From Microbacterium phyllosphaerae (GTDB taxonomy: Bacteria; Actinomycetota; Actinomycetes; Actinomycetales; Microbacteriaceae): a stretch of 64,000 nt of DNA. The translations under genes were made by a program, and so were the position numbers. Of this stretch, positions 52,485 to 60,917 are shown piece by piece. The stretch's first letter is position 1, and each line of letters opens with the position of its first letter. The DNA is taken from positions 1,674,001 through 1,738,000 of the forward strand of contig NZ_JAGIOA010000001.1 in assembly GCF_017876435.1 (NCBI RefSeq). The letters are read 5' to 3'. The notes below the pieces were generated by a model. That model was not told the DNA's origin, did no database searches, and saw nothing but the letters and a program-made list of their open reading frames with translations.

Positions 52485-55067
52485 TCAGAGCAGCCCGAGG
52501 TCCTGGGCGCGCGCGACCGCGGAGTTGCGGTTGGGCACTGCGAGCTTGCGGTAGATGTGCGCCATGTGGGTCTTGATCGTGTTGGGCGACACGTAGCAGC
52601 GTGCGGCGAGCTCGACGTTGGTCATCCTGGTCGGCAGATAGGCGAGGATCTCGAGCTCGCGGTCGGTGAGCTGCTCCACGAGTTCGGGCGAGGTCGCGCG
52701 GGCGTGACGGAGCAGGCTGGCCCTCTCCAGCACGAGGGTGCGGAAGGTCGATGGGGCGCCGGGAAGGTCTGCCACCATGCGGATGACCTCTGGCCCGCCG
52801 CGCACGAACGTCGCGACCAGACCGTGGCGAGACGCGAGATCCAAGGCGCTCACAAGCGCGGCGCTGCCTGCGTCGCGATCGTGCTGGTTCGTCTCGAGCC
52901 AGGCGCGGAGGATGAGTTGCTCGACGGTGGCGCGGGGCATGGTTTCAGACCGCTCGGAAGCCGCGGCATCGAGCTGGGCGCGTGCGAGATCAGGGCGGTG
53001 CTCGGTCAACGCCGTGGCGACGGCTTCGAAGGCGATCGGAGACCAGGTGCGCTGCACCGCGTGCCCGAACGCATACCCGATCGGATGCGGGGATGAGCGC
53101 TCGAGTCGGCGCGCGCGGGTGAGCGCGGCCTCCAGCGCGTCGGCGACCAGCGGAGGCGGCGTGGACGTGGGGCGGCCTTCTGCCATCGCCGGGTCAGAGG
53201 TGTCCAGGATCCGCGCGAGGTGCGCGATCCACATGAGCTGCGTGCGATGGTTGGCGGCTGCGCGAAGCTCGCCCTCGTGAATGTTCACTGCGGCTTGGGA
53301 GGGTGAGCCGTGCTCGATCGACACGAGCGCTGCGGCGAGGTACGCGTCAGCGGGCGCGGGGTGCGACAGGAGCCGTGCATCGGTGGCGAGTGCGAGTGCT
53401 TCGTCGGATGCGAGCGACGCGGCGCCGAGTCGTCCGCACCACACCTCGAGCAGGGCGAGGGCGCCGAGCAGATGGATGCGATAGAGGCTGTACTGCGCGC
53501 CGGGGTCGTCGAGCGCCTGCTCGAACCAGTCGCGGGCAGCGGTGAGGTCGCCCGCGAGGAAGTGCGCGCGCCCTCCCGAAGTCAGCGCCGCCGTCCGGAG
53601 CAGGTGAGGATGCGTCAATCCGAGCAGCTCCACCGGCTGCAGGTCCGGATGCTGGCGGAGCAGGTCGGTGGCGGCTTTCGCCGCCCGCAGCGCCACGCCG
53701 GGTTCGGGACGGAACTGCACCCGGGCGGCGAGGTACGTCTGGACGACCACGGTCTCGGCAGGCGTCGACGTGGTGCGGTCGGCCTCTCGGCGGAGCACAT
53801 CCTCGGCACGCGCGGCATCGCCGTTCATCATCATCAGCATCCCGCGCAGGATCTCGACCTCCGGGCGGGTGGAGCGGAACTCGGGCGGCAGTGATTCCAG
53901 CCACCGGCTGACGGTCAGCGTGTCGCTGCGCTCGACGACGTCCCTGCCCCGTGCCGCGATGACCATGACCGCTCGGTCCCACGAGTGGGCTTCGAGGAGG
54001 TAGTCGATGGCTGCCGGAGCATCGTCGTGCGCGAGGTGCCATTCGGCGGCAGCCGTGAGGATCGCGGTGGACCGTCCACCGGGCTGCGCCCGCAACCGGA
54101 AACGCAGGAGCTCGCGGAAGAGCGGGTGGAAGCGGAACCACTCCCGGTCACGGTCGAGGGCGACGAGGAAGAGCGATTCGCGTTCCAGCTCATCGAACAG
54201 CGCCGTCGCATCATCCACGCCCATGGTCGATTCCACGAGATCGGCGCACATCCGATCCAGCACCGAGAGACGGATCAGCAGATCCCGGCGTGCGGGCTCC
54301 TGCTGCGCCAGGGCTCGTTCGCTCAGATACTCGGCGATCAGGCGGTCCGTCCCGCGAAGCTGACGTGCGAAGAGCTCGGGATCGGGTTGGCTGCGCAGGC
54401 CGAGTCCCGTCAGCAGCACACCGGCCGCCCACCCCTCCGTCCGCTCCATCACAGCGGCGAGTGTGCCGCTGCTCACCGGCGCGCCGGCGACGCGTTCGAG
54501 CAGGAGGGCGCTGGTCTCCTCATCGAACGCGAGGTCTGTCTGACGCAGTTCCAGAAGGGAGTGTCGAAGGCGGTGATCGCTCCACGCGAGGCCGAAGTCG
54601 ACCCGGGAGGAGAGAACCAGATGGGTGTGATCGGGAAGATTGTCGGCGAGCCACCACAGATCGGCGAGCAGCTGCGAGCCAGACAGCGCATGGAGATCGT
54701 CGATCACGAGGATCACTGGGGGAAGCTCACGGAAGACTGTCACGAGCGCGTCGAGCACGGGGCGTCCGAGCGCCCGATCGCTGAGCGCGTGGGGCCGGCC
54801 GAGATCGAGCACCTCCCGAGCGCCGCGCGGGACCCCGGCCAGCAGATGATCGATGAAACGGCGAGGATCGTTGTCTGCGGGCTCCAGGCTCATCCAGATG
54901 AAGTCCAGCTCCGGATGCGCTGCGACCCACTGCGACAGCAGCACGGTCTTGCCCGAGCCGGCCGGCGCCACGATCACGCTGAGGGGCGCGGTCAGCGCCG
55001 CGTCGAGTCGGCTACGCAATCGTGGACGCTCGACGGCGTGAGCCGGCGGGGGAGGTATGGCGGTCAT
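52485..55067 (-). CDS. MalT-like LuxR-family ATP-dependent regulator (STAND ATPase)
   Basis: This 860-residue regulator has an N-terminal NTPase domain with Walker A A-P-A-G-S-G-K-T near residues 35-42 and Walker B V-I-L-V-I-D-D-L-H near 115. A long helical-repeat sensor region follows. The C-terminal LuxR HTH spans about 798-860 (L-T-D-R-E-L-E-I-L-A-Y-L, then V-S-P-N-T-I-K-T-H-M-A-H-I-Y-R-K-L). Its position suggests it controls the membrane operon downstream and the divergent small-protein genes. The ligand is unknown. The family activates only when ligand and ATP both bind. Confidence 0.9.
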   Translation of the reverse strand: MTAIPPPPAHAVERPRLRSRLDAALTAPLSVIVAPAGSGKTVLLSQWVAAHPELDFIWMSLEPADNDPRRFIDHLLAGVPRGAREVLDLGRPHALSDRALGRPVLDALVTVFRELPPVILVIDDLHALSGSQLLADLWWLADNLPDHTHLVLSSRVDFGLAWSDHRLRHSLLELRQTDLAFDEETSALLLERVAGAPVSSGTLAAVMERTEGWAAGVLLTGLGLRSQPDPELFARQLRGTDRLIAEYLSERALAQQEPARRDLLIRLSVLDRMCADLVESTMGVDDATALFDELERESLFLVALDRDREWFRFHPLFRELLRFRLRAQPGGRSTAILTAAAEWHLAHDDAPAAIDYLLEAHSWDRAVMVIAARGRDVVERSDTLTVSRWLESLPPEFRSTRPEVEILRGMLMMMNGDAARAEDVLRREADRTTSTPAETVVVQTYLAARVQFRPEPGVALRAAKAATDLLRQHPDLQPVELLGLTHPHLLRTAALTSGGRAHFLAGDLTAARDWFEQALDDPGAQYSLYRIHLLGALALLEVWCGRLGAASLASDEALALATDARLLSHPAPADAYLAAALVSIEHGSPSQAAVNIHEGELRAAANHRTQLMWIAHLARILDTSDPAMAEGRPTSTPPPLVADALEAALTRARRLERSSPHPIGYAFGHAVQRTWSPIAFEAVATALTEHRPDLARAQLDAAASERSETMPRATVEQLILRAWLETNQHDRDAGSAALVSALDLASRHGLVATFVRGGPEVIRMVADLPGAPSTFRTLVLERASLLRHARATSPELVEQLTDRELEILAYLPTRMTNVELAARCYVSPNTIKTHMAHIYRKLAVPNRNSAVARAQDLGLL

Positions 55068-55202
55068 CGGCGAATCCGGTGTCAGTATCGCAGGGCGCGA
55101 TCAGATCATCCATAGGGGATGAGGACGCGGACGATCCGTCCCTCCATGATGGGACCGTCGCCCTCGCGCACCCACGATGCCCGTGCACCCCAGGAGGCTG
55201 CC

Positions 55203-55460
55203 ATGACCCAGGTCTTCGAGGTCCTCATCCGTGGGCGGATGAGCTCCCAGCTCGCGCAGGCCCTGGACGGCTTCACGGTGCAGGCGCGCCCCGGAGGGCT
55301 GACGAGCATCCTCGGTCCGATCGATGACCAGCCTCGTCTCCTGGGACTGCTCGGCATCTTCGACGACCTGCACATCGAGGTGATCTCCGTCAATCAGGTC
55401 CCGAGCGGTGATCCGGAGTCACCCGCGCCGGGTGACGCCGGCGCATCGGCTCCTGACTAG
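55203..55460 (+). CDS. Small protein of unknown function, ferredoxin-like fold predicted
   Basis: An 85-residue protein behind an excellent AGGAGG ribosome site. The pattern strand (V-F-E-V-L-I-R-G), helix (S-Q-L-A-Q-A-L-D-G), two strands, helix (L-L-G-L-L-G-I-F-D-D-L), strand (H-I-E-V-I-S-V) fits a beta-alpha-beta-beta-alpha-beta fold, as in ACT or other small sensor domains. The last 20 residues are disordered and Pro/Ala rich. It is divergent from the LuxR gene over 135 bp. I do not recognise the family. Confidence 0.75.
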   Translation: MTQVFEVLIRGRMSSQLAQALDGFTVQARPGGLTSILGPIDDQPRLLGLLGIFDDLHIEVISVNQVPSGDPESPAPGDAGASAPD

Positions 55461-55503
55461 CTTCGGTCCTGGCACTGACATCACCGATCGAAAGGGAACG
55501 CGC

Positions 55504-55884
55504 ATGTCCATCTGGGATCTCGTGGCCTGGTTCTTCTGGTCCTTCGTCTTCATCTCGTACCTCATGGTGGTCTTCACGATCATCGGAGACATCTTCCGCG
55601 ACAGCTCGCTGAACGGCTGGTTGAAGGCCGTGTGGATCATCTTCCTGGTGTTCCTCCCGTTCCTCACCTCGCTCGTCTACCTGATCGCCCGTGGGCAGGG
55701 GATGGCGGAGCGCCGGGGAGAGCAACTGGCCGAGCTGCGCGCCGCGCAGACGGCCTACATCCGTGAGACCGCCGGTTCGTCGTCCCCGGCTGATGACATC
55801 ACGAAGGCGCGCGGTCTGCTCGACTCCGGTGTGATCACGCAGTCGGAGTTCGAGACGCTCAAGGCGAAGGCACTCGCGTCGTAG
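55504..55884 (+). CDS. PLDc_N/SHOCT-domain membrane protein
   Basis: A 126-residue protein. The PLDc_N-like part has two membrane helices (about residues 7-30 and 38-62, with a W-x2-W-F-F-W start and a V-Y-L-I-A-R-G-Q-G-M end). A C-terminal SHOCT motif (L-L-D-S-G-V-I-T-Q-S-E-F-E-T-L-K-A-K) follows. AAAGGGAACGCGC precedes the ATG. It follows the 85-residue gene by 43 bp and may share its transcript. The 3' end overlaps the convergent DUF998-like gene by 26 bp. Confidence 0.85.
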   Translation: MSIWDLVAWFFWSFVFISYLMVVFTIIGDIFRDSSLNGWLKAVWIIFLVFLPFLTSLVYLIARGQGMAERRGEQLAELRAAQTAYIRETAGSSSPADDITKARGLLDSGVITQSEFETLKAKALAS

Positions 55885-56932
55885 CCGGCGTCTGCTCGGT
55901 GTTGCGCAGGAACAGGAGCAACCAGGTGAAGATGATGAGGAATGCGACGAGTTCGACCGCCGTGAGGTTGTAGTACCCGGTGGCGAAGAAGACGGCGAGC
56001 ACGACGATGTACGCGACGAACACGTATCCCATCGTCACGAAGACCTGAGAGGTGCCCGGAACCGTGCGCCGCAGCCCGATCACCATCGCGATGAACACCA
56101 CCACCATCCCGGTGGCGCAGAGGTTGTGCAGAGCGAGGAACCTGTCGACAGGGAACAGCCCGACTCCGCAGAGCAGCAGCCCCATCACGGTGAGCTCGAG
56201 TCGGACGATGCGGCGACCGCGGGCGGCGCGGGGGGTGGCCACGGGGATCGTCGCGGTGCCGAAATGCGCCACGGTCGTCACGATGATGCCCGCGATGATC
56301 AGCGTGACATTGAACGTGAGGGCCGACAGATCGTCGGTCACGCCGAGACTGCTCAGATGCAGTTTCCACCACTGCTCATCCGAAGCGCTCAGCATGCTCG
56401 CGAAGGCGCCGACCACAAGGAAGAGCATGAGAACGACGGACAGAGTCGCCGGGGTCATGGTGGCCGCCGAGAGGGCGACGATGTATGCGGTGCACGCCAT
56501 GGCGGCGCCGGCGAGCAGCGCGCCGGCGAAGGGGAACACCTCCGCACCCGTGAAGCTCCGCTCCACGACATCGGCGATCGCGATCCACCCGAGCAGAGCG
56601 ATGACGCCGTGGGCGATCGCGAGGGCGGCGATGTCGAACCACCGCATCATCTCGCGCGGCACCCCCTCTGCAGGGTGGATGCGGGCGAGCGACCGGGCCG
56701 CGATGAACACGACGATCGCGGTGACCGCCGAACCGATGGCGGCGAACTGGCCGATCGAGCCGGGGCCGGAGATCGGAAGCGCGCGGCCGTGGAAGACCAG
56801 CAGTGAGATGACCACGGTGACGATCAGAGTGGCCGCGCTGACGAGCAGCGCCGCCGATTCCCGGGACCCCGCGCTGGCGAGCGGGCGACGGAGCACTTCC
56901 GCGAATGAGAGTCGGTCGTTCATGCGGCTCAT
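55859..56932 (-). CDS. DUF998-like membrane protein (full-length paralogue)
   Basis: This 357-residue protein has about nine hydrophobic segments. It shares with the gene at the left edge R-W-F-D-I-A-A, E-R-S-F-T, F-N-V-T-L, G-L-F-P-V-D, H-N and G-Y-Y-N-L-T-A-V-E-L at matching spacing. Starts at 56932 and 56923 are both possible; AGG-like sequence is near each. Function is unknown. It lies between the SHOCT gene, which it overlaps at the 3' end, and the divergent HerA-like gene. Confidence 0.78.
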   Translation of the reverse strand: MSRMNDRLSFAEVLRRPLASAGSRESAALLVSAATLIVTVVISLLVFHGRALPISGPGSIGQFAAIGSAVTAIVVFIAARSLARIHPAEGVPREMMRWFDIAALAIAHGVIALLGWIAIADVVERSFTGAEVFPFAGALLAGAAMACTAYIVALSAATMTPATLSVVLMLFLVVGAFASMLSASDEQWWKLHLSSLGVTDDLSALTFNVTLIIAGIIVTTVAHFGTATIPVATPRAARGRRIVRLELTVMGLLLCGVGLFPVDRFLALHNLCATGMVVVFIAMVIGLRRTVPGTSQVFVTMGYVFVAYIVVLAVFFATGYYNLTAVELVAFLIIFTWLLLFLRNTEQTPATTRVPSP

Positions 56933-57035
56933 CCTGGCCTCGGCATCTCCGCACCGCGTCACCCGGGAAGTGTGATGACCGCGCGGACCCGGCACGCCAG
57001 GCTGGTGACCATCCACAGTGGATGAGGAGGCCTCC

Positions 57036-58121
57036 ATGACCGATCTGACCATCGGATCGATGACCGACGATGCGGCGGCATCGGTCCAGCTCGACGCACG
57101 TCGGTTCAACCGCCATACCTTCTGGTGCGGCCAGAGCGGCAGCGGCAAGACCTATGCGCTCGGCGTCGTTCTCGAGCAGCTTCTGCTGCATACCGAGCTG
57201 CCCCTGCTGATCCTCGATCCGAATGCTGATTTCGTCAGGCTGGCGCAAGCTCGGGCAGATGCGCCACCCGAGCACGCCGCGCGGATATCGCAGAGCGACA
57301 TCCGCGTCTTCCGCTCGGGTCATGGCGAGGGAGACAAGGTGCACGCCCGCTACATCGACCTGTCGCCGGCCGCCAAGGCGGCTGTCCTGCAGATCGACCC
57401 GATCGCCGACGCGGAGGAGTACAACGTCCTGCTGCACTGGGCGCTGAGCGTCACCGAGTTCGACGCGGACCGGATGCTCCGGGATTTCCGGGCCTCGGGC
57501 GATCCAGCGCACATCCGGCTCGCGAACCGCATGGAGAACCTGCAGGTACTCGAATGGGATCTGTGGTCGCGGGGAGCGCACTCGGTCGTCGACGTGATCG
57601 ACGAGAGACCCAGGGCGACGGTCCTCGATCTCGGGGGATTCGATCACCCGGCCGAGCCCAAAGTCGCGGCGCTCGCGGTGCTCGAGGCGCTGTGGGCCCG
57701 GCGCGAGAGCCGGCGCCCTCTGCTCATCGTGATCGACGAGGCCCACAACATCTGCTCACCGGAGCCGCGAACCGCCGTCGAGCGGGCCCTCACCGAGCAG
57801 CTCGTCCAGATCGCCGCCGAGGGACGCAAGTTCGGCCTGTGGCTGTTCCTCTCGACGCAGCGCCCGACGAAGATCCATCCGAACGTGCTGTCGCAGTGCG
57901 ACAACCTCGGACTCATGCGCGTCAATGCTCCGCGCGACATCGCGGAGCTCGCCGACGTGTTCGGCTTCGTGGGCGAGGACGACATCCGTCGCGCGCAGGG
58001 ATTCGCTCAGGGGCAGGCGCTCTTCGCCGGTGGCTTCATCACGCAGCCGACCTTCGTGCAGATGGGCGAGCGACTGACCGAGGAGGCCGGTGGGGACGTC
58101 AAGGTCCCGCTGCGCTCGTGA
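57036..58121 (+). CDS. HerA/VirB4-like P-loop ATPase (DUF87 type)
   Basis: A 361-residue ATPase with Walker A G-Q-S-G-S-G-K-T near residue 34, Walker B L-L-I-V-I-D-E-A-H-N near 235, and a sensor-like F-L-S-T-Q-R-P-T near 273, the HerA/FtsK-superfamily order. GAGGAGG eight bases upstream supports the ATG at 57036. HerA proteins normally work with the NurA nuclease or as DNA-handling rings in defence systems; no nuclease gene is adjacent, so its partner is unclear. Confidence 0.87.
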   Translation: MTDLTIGSMTDDAAASVQLDARRFNRHTFWCGQSGSGKTYALGVVLEQLLLHTELPLLILDPNADFVRLAQARADAPPEHAARISQSDIRVFRSGHGEGDKVHARYIDLSPAAKAAVLQIDPIADAEEYNVLLHWALSVTEFDADRMLRDFRASGDPAHIRLANRMENLQVLEWDLWSRGAHSVVDVIDERPRATVLDLGGFDHPAEPKVAALAVLEALWARRESRRPLLIVIDEAHNICSPEPRTAVERALTEQLVQIAAEGRKFGLWLFLSTQRPTKIHPNVLSQCDNLGLMRVNAPRDIAELADVFGFVGEDDIRRAQGFAQGQALFAGGFITQPTFVQMGERLTEEAGGDVKVPLRS

Positions 58122-58139
58122 CGGAGCGCGGTGAGACGG

Positions 58140-58499
58140 TCAGCGCCAGATCGTGGCGATGGCGGCGTTGACAGCCGTCAGGATGCCGACGAGCCAGAAC
58201 ATGACCGCCGGAACGGAGCCGGCCTTGCGCTGCTTCGACGTCCCGATGCCGAGGAGTGCGCCGATCACCAGGAGCACGACGAGCTTCGTGCCGATCTTGG
58301 CGTAGTTCATCTCGACGCCCTCGGGCAGACCCCAGGGCGCCGCGAGAGCGAGGCCGGCGAGAGCCGCGATCGTCATGCCGATGCTCATCAGACGGGTGAA
58401 CTGGCGCTTGCCGCCGAAGGCCTGCACCGCCCAGGCTCCCAAGAGCACGGCGAAGCCGATGAGATGGACGAACAGAACGACGTGGCGCAGAGTCTCCAT
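58140..58499 (-). CDS. Small four-helix membrane protein
   Basis: A 119-residue integral membrane protein with four hydrophobic segments (about 6-28, 40-58, 68-86 and 97-116). The first carries V-L-F-V-H-L-I-G-F-A-V-L, a pattern seen in actinobacterial proteins of unknown function. It is downstream of the riboflavin operon by 53 bp on the same strand but need not share its role. Confidence 0.8.
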   Translation of the reverse strand: METLRHVVLFVHLIGFAVLLGAWAVQAFGGKRQFTRLMSIGMTIAALAGLALAAPWGLPEGVEMNYAKIGTKLVVLLVIGALLGIGTSKQRKAGSVPAVMFWLVGILTAVNAAIATIWR

Positions 58500-58552
58500 G
58501 CCCTCACGGTAGGAGAGCGTGGGACCCGCCCGCCAGCAAGGGCAGGCTGACC

Positions 58553-59026
58553 TCAGCCGCGCAGCTCGCGCACGAGAAGGGCGGTGCGCAGTGCAGCATC
58601 CGCCGCCTCTGCGCCCTTGTCCTCCTTCGAGCCCTCGAGGCCGGCGCGGTCGAGGCCCTGCTTCTCGTCGTCGAGGGTGAGCACTCCGAAGCCGACCGGC
58701 TTGCCGGCGTCGAGCGAGACACGGGTGAGCCCGTCGGTGGTCGCCGCCGAGACGTACTCGAAGTGCGGGGTGCCCCCGCGGATGATCACGCCGAGCGCGA
58801 CCACGGCGTCGGCGCCGCCTGCGAACGCGGCCTGGGCCGCGAGGGCGAGCTCGAACGAGCCGGGCACGCGCACCAGTCGGTAGGCGGCGTCGGCGTCGTC
58901 GAGCACGCGCTGCGCACCGGCGATCAGGCCGTCGGTGATCACGTCGTGCCAGGTGCCGGCGACGATGACGACCTTCAGTCCGCGTCCGTCGATCTTCTCG
59001 GTCTTGGGTGCTCCTGCGCCGCTCAT
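58553..59026 (-). CDS. ribH: 6,7-dimethyl-8-ribityllumazine synthase
   Basis: This 157-residue enzyme joins 3,4-dihydroxy-2-butanone 4-phosphate and 5-amino-6-ribitylaminouracil to lumazine and forms icosahedral or pentameric shells. Active-site marks are P-G-S-F-E-L near residue 58, A-L-G-V-I-I-R-G-G-T-P-H-F-E near 82, and P-V-G-F-G-V-L-T near 112. It overlaps ribBA by four bases and is the last gene of the operon. Confidence 0.95.
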   Translation of the reverse strand: MSGAGAPKTEKIDGRGLKVVIVAGTWHDVITDGLIAGAQRVLDDADAAYRLVRVPGSFELALAAQAAFAGGADAVVALGVIIRGGTPHFEYVSAATTDGLTRVSLDAGKPVGFGVLTLDDEKQGLDRAGLEGSKEDKGAEAADAALRTALLVRELRG

Positions 59027-60291
59027 GCGTCGTCCTTCCGTCCGTCGGCGAGAGCCTGTGCGAGCTCCGCCTCACCGATGATGTGACCCATCCGGTCACG
59101 CTTGGTCTCGAGATACTGGTGGTTGTTGGGGCCCACTCCGACGATGAGCGGCACCTGCTCGACGACGTCGAGTCCGAGGCCGCGCAACTGGTTCACCTTG
59201 TCGGAGTTGTTCGTCAGCAGGCGCACCTTCGACACTCCGAGGTCCGCGAGGATGCCGGCCGCAGCCGCGTAGTCGCGGGCATCCGCGGGGAGACCGAGCG
59301 CGAGGTTCGCATCGACGGTGTCGAGGCCCTCCTCCTGCAGGCTGTAGGCGCGAAGCTTGTTGATCAGACCGATGCCCCGACCCTCGTGGCCGCGCATGTA
59401 GATGACGATCCCGCCGTCCTGCTCGATCGCGTCGAGAGCCGCGTCCAGCTGCGGGCCGCACTCGCACTTGAGCGAGCCGAAGGCCTCACCGGTCAGGCAC
59501 TCGGAGTGCACGCGCACGAGTGCCGTCTCGCCCGGCTCTCCCGAGACCACCGCGATGTGGTCGGTCCCGGTGACCCGGTCTTTGTACGCGAGGAAGCGGA
59601 ACGTGCCGTGCGTCGTGGGAACCGTCGCGTCCGCCCGCAGGCTCACTCGCCTGCTGGCGCGTTCGGGAGACCATCCGGAGGGGTCGATGTCGTTGAGATG
59701 GGCGATGAGCTGCTCGATCGTGATGACCGGCACTCCGTCGCGTGCGCCGAGCTCGATGAGCCCGGGAAGCCGCATCATGCTGCCGTCCTCGGCGACGACC
59801 TCGGCGATCGCGCCCACCGGGCGAAGCCCCGCCAGCTTCATCAGATCCACGGCCGCTTCGGTGTGGCCGCTGCGCTCGCGCACGCCGCCGTCGACGGCAC
59901 GCAGGGGCAGCACGTGTCCGGGGCGGATGATGCTGGTGGCCGTCGACTCGGGGTTCGCCAGCACGTTCAGCGTGTGAGCCCGGTCGTGCGCGCTGATGCC
60001 GGTCGTCACGCCCTCGGCCGCGTCGACGCTGACCGTGTACGCCGTCGACCGGGCGTCCTCGGACGCGGCGACCATCGGCGGCAGGTTCAGGTTGTCTGCG
60101 AGATCCGCGGGCATCGGAGCGCAGATGAACCCGGACGACCAGCGCACGGTCCAGGCGACCCACTCGGGTGTCGCAAGCTCTGCGGAGAGGATCACGTCGC
60201 CCTCGTTCTCGCGGTTCTCGTCGTCGGCGACGAGGACCGGTCGTCCGGCGCGGAGGGCCTCGAGGGCCTCGGGGATGGTGGAAAGGCTCAT
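59023..60291 (-). CDS. ribBA: Bifunctional DHBP synthase/GTP cyclohydrolase II
   Basis: A 422-residue fusion. The N-terminal 3,4-dihydroxy-2-butanone 4-phosphate synthase (about 1-200) has D-D-E-N-R-E-N-E-G-D near residue 23. The C-terminal GTP cyclohydrolase II (about 205-400) has zinc cysteines in S-E-C-L-T-G and L-K-C-E-C-G, and Y-M-R-G-H-E-G-R-G-I-G-L. It supplies both precursors for riboflavin. The ATG at 60291 overlaps ribE by four bases. Confidence 0.95.
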   Translation of the reverse strand: MSLSTIPEALEALRAGRPVLVADDENRENEGDVILSAELATPEWVAWTVRWSSGFICAPMPADLADNLNLPPMVAASEDARSTAYTVSVDAAEGVTTGISAHDRAHTLNVLANPESTATSIIRPGHVLPLRAVDGGVRERSGHTEAAVDLMKLAGLRPVGAIAEVVAEDGSMMRLPGLIELGARDGVPVITIEQLIAHLNDIDPSGWSPERASRRVSLRADATVPTTHGTFRFLAYKDRVTGTDHIAVVSGEPGETALVRVHSECLTGEAFGSLKCECGPQLDAALDAIEQDGGIVIYMRGHEGRGIGLINKLRAYSLQEEGLDTVDANLALGLPADARDYAAAAGILADLGVSKVRLLTNNSDKVNQLRGLGLDVVEQVPLIVGVGPNNHQYLETKRDRMGHIIGEAELAQALADGRKDDA

Positions 60292-60917
60292 CGTGAGCCT
60301 CCTTCCGGTGCTGCCCTGAACGCCAGCAGGCGTTCGACGTGACGGGCGAGGATGTCGGTCTCCAGGTTCACACGGTCGCCGACCGCGCGCGACCCGAGGG
60401 TGGTGGCTGCGAGGGTCTCGGGGATCAGCGAGATCTCGAACCACGGGCTTTCCGCATCCACCGGGCTCACCGCGCTCACGGTGAGCGACGTGCCGTCGAC
60501 CGAGATCGAGCCCTTGTCGACCACGAGCGGGGCGAGGTCGTCGGGCAGCGAGATGCGCAGAACGCTCCACTGTTCGCCGGGCCGCACGTCGACGATGCTT
60601 CCGACCCCGTCGACGTGGCCCTGCACGATGTGGCCGCCCAGACGCGCGCCGACCGGCATCGCCTTCTCGATGTTCACACGGGTGCCGACGGATGCTCCGC
60701 CGAGGGCTGCGACGTCGAGCGTCTGCTTCATCACATCGGCGTCGAAGGTGTCGGGCGTCGACCCCACGACCGTCAGGCAGACTCCCGAGACGGCGATCGA
60801 CTCGCCATGGATCGCGTCGGACGCGGCCTTCGGCGCGCGCACGGTGAGTCGCCACCCGTCTCCTGCGGGCGAGATCGCGGTGATCTCGCCGATCTCCTCG
60901 ATGATTCCGGTGAACAT
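60288..60917 (-). CDS. ribE: Riboflavin synthase alpha subunit
   Basis: A 209-residue enzyme that dismutates two lumazines to riboflavin. The two internal repeats are visible: M-F-T-G-I-I-E-E-I-G at the start with G-V-C-L-T-V near residue 45, and G-H-I-V-Q-G-H-V-D-G-V-G near 98 with G-T-S-L-T-V near 144. Its ATG overlaps the ribD stop by one base (TGATG), showing tight coupling. Confidence 0.95.
   Translation of the reverse strand: MFTGIIEEIGEITAISPAGDGWRLTVRAPKAASDAIHGESIAVSGVCLTVVGSTPDTFDADVMKQTLDVAALGGASVGTRVNIEKAMPVGARLGGHIVQGHVDGVGSIVDVRPGEQWSVLRISLPDDLAPLVVDKGSISVDGTSLTVSAVSPVDAESPWFEISLIPETLAATTLGSRAVGDRVNLETDILARHVERLLAFRAAPEGGSR

Noticed and set aside
55129..55141. GGACG-ATC-CGTCC palindrome between LuxR and the 85-residue gene
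   Set aside because: Short and expected by chance in GC-rich DNA; no second copy found nearby.
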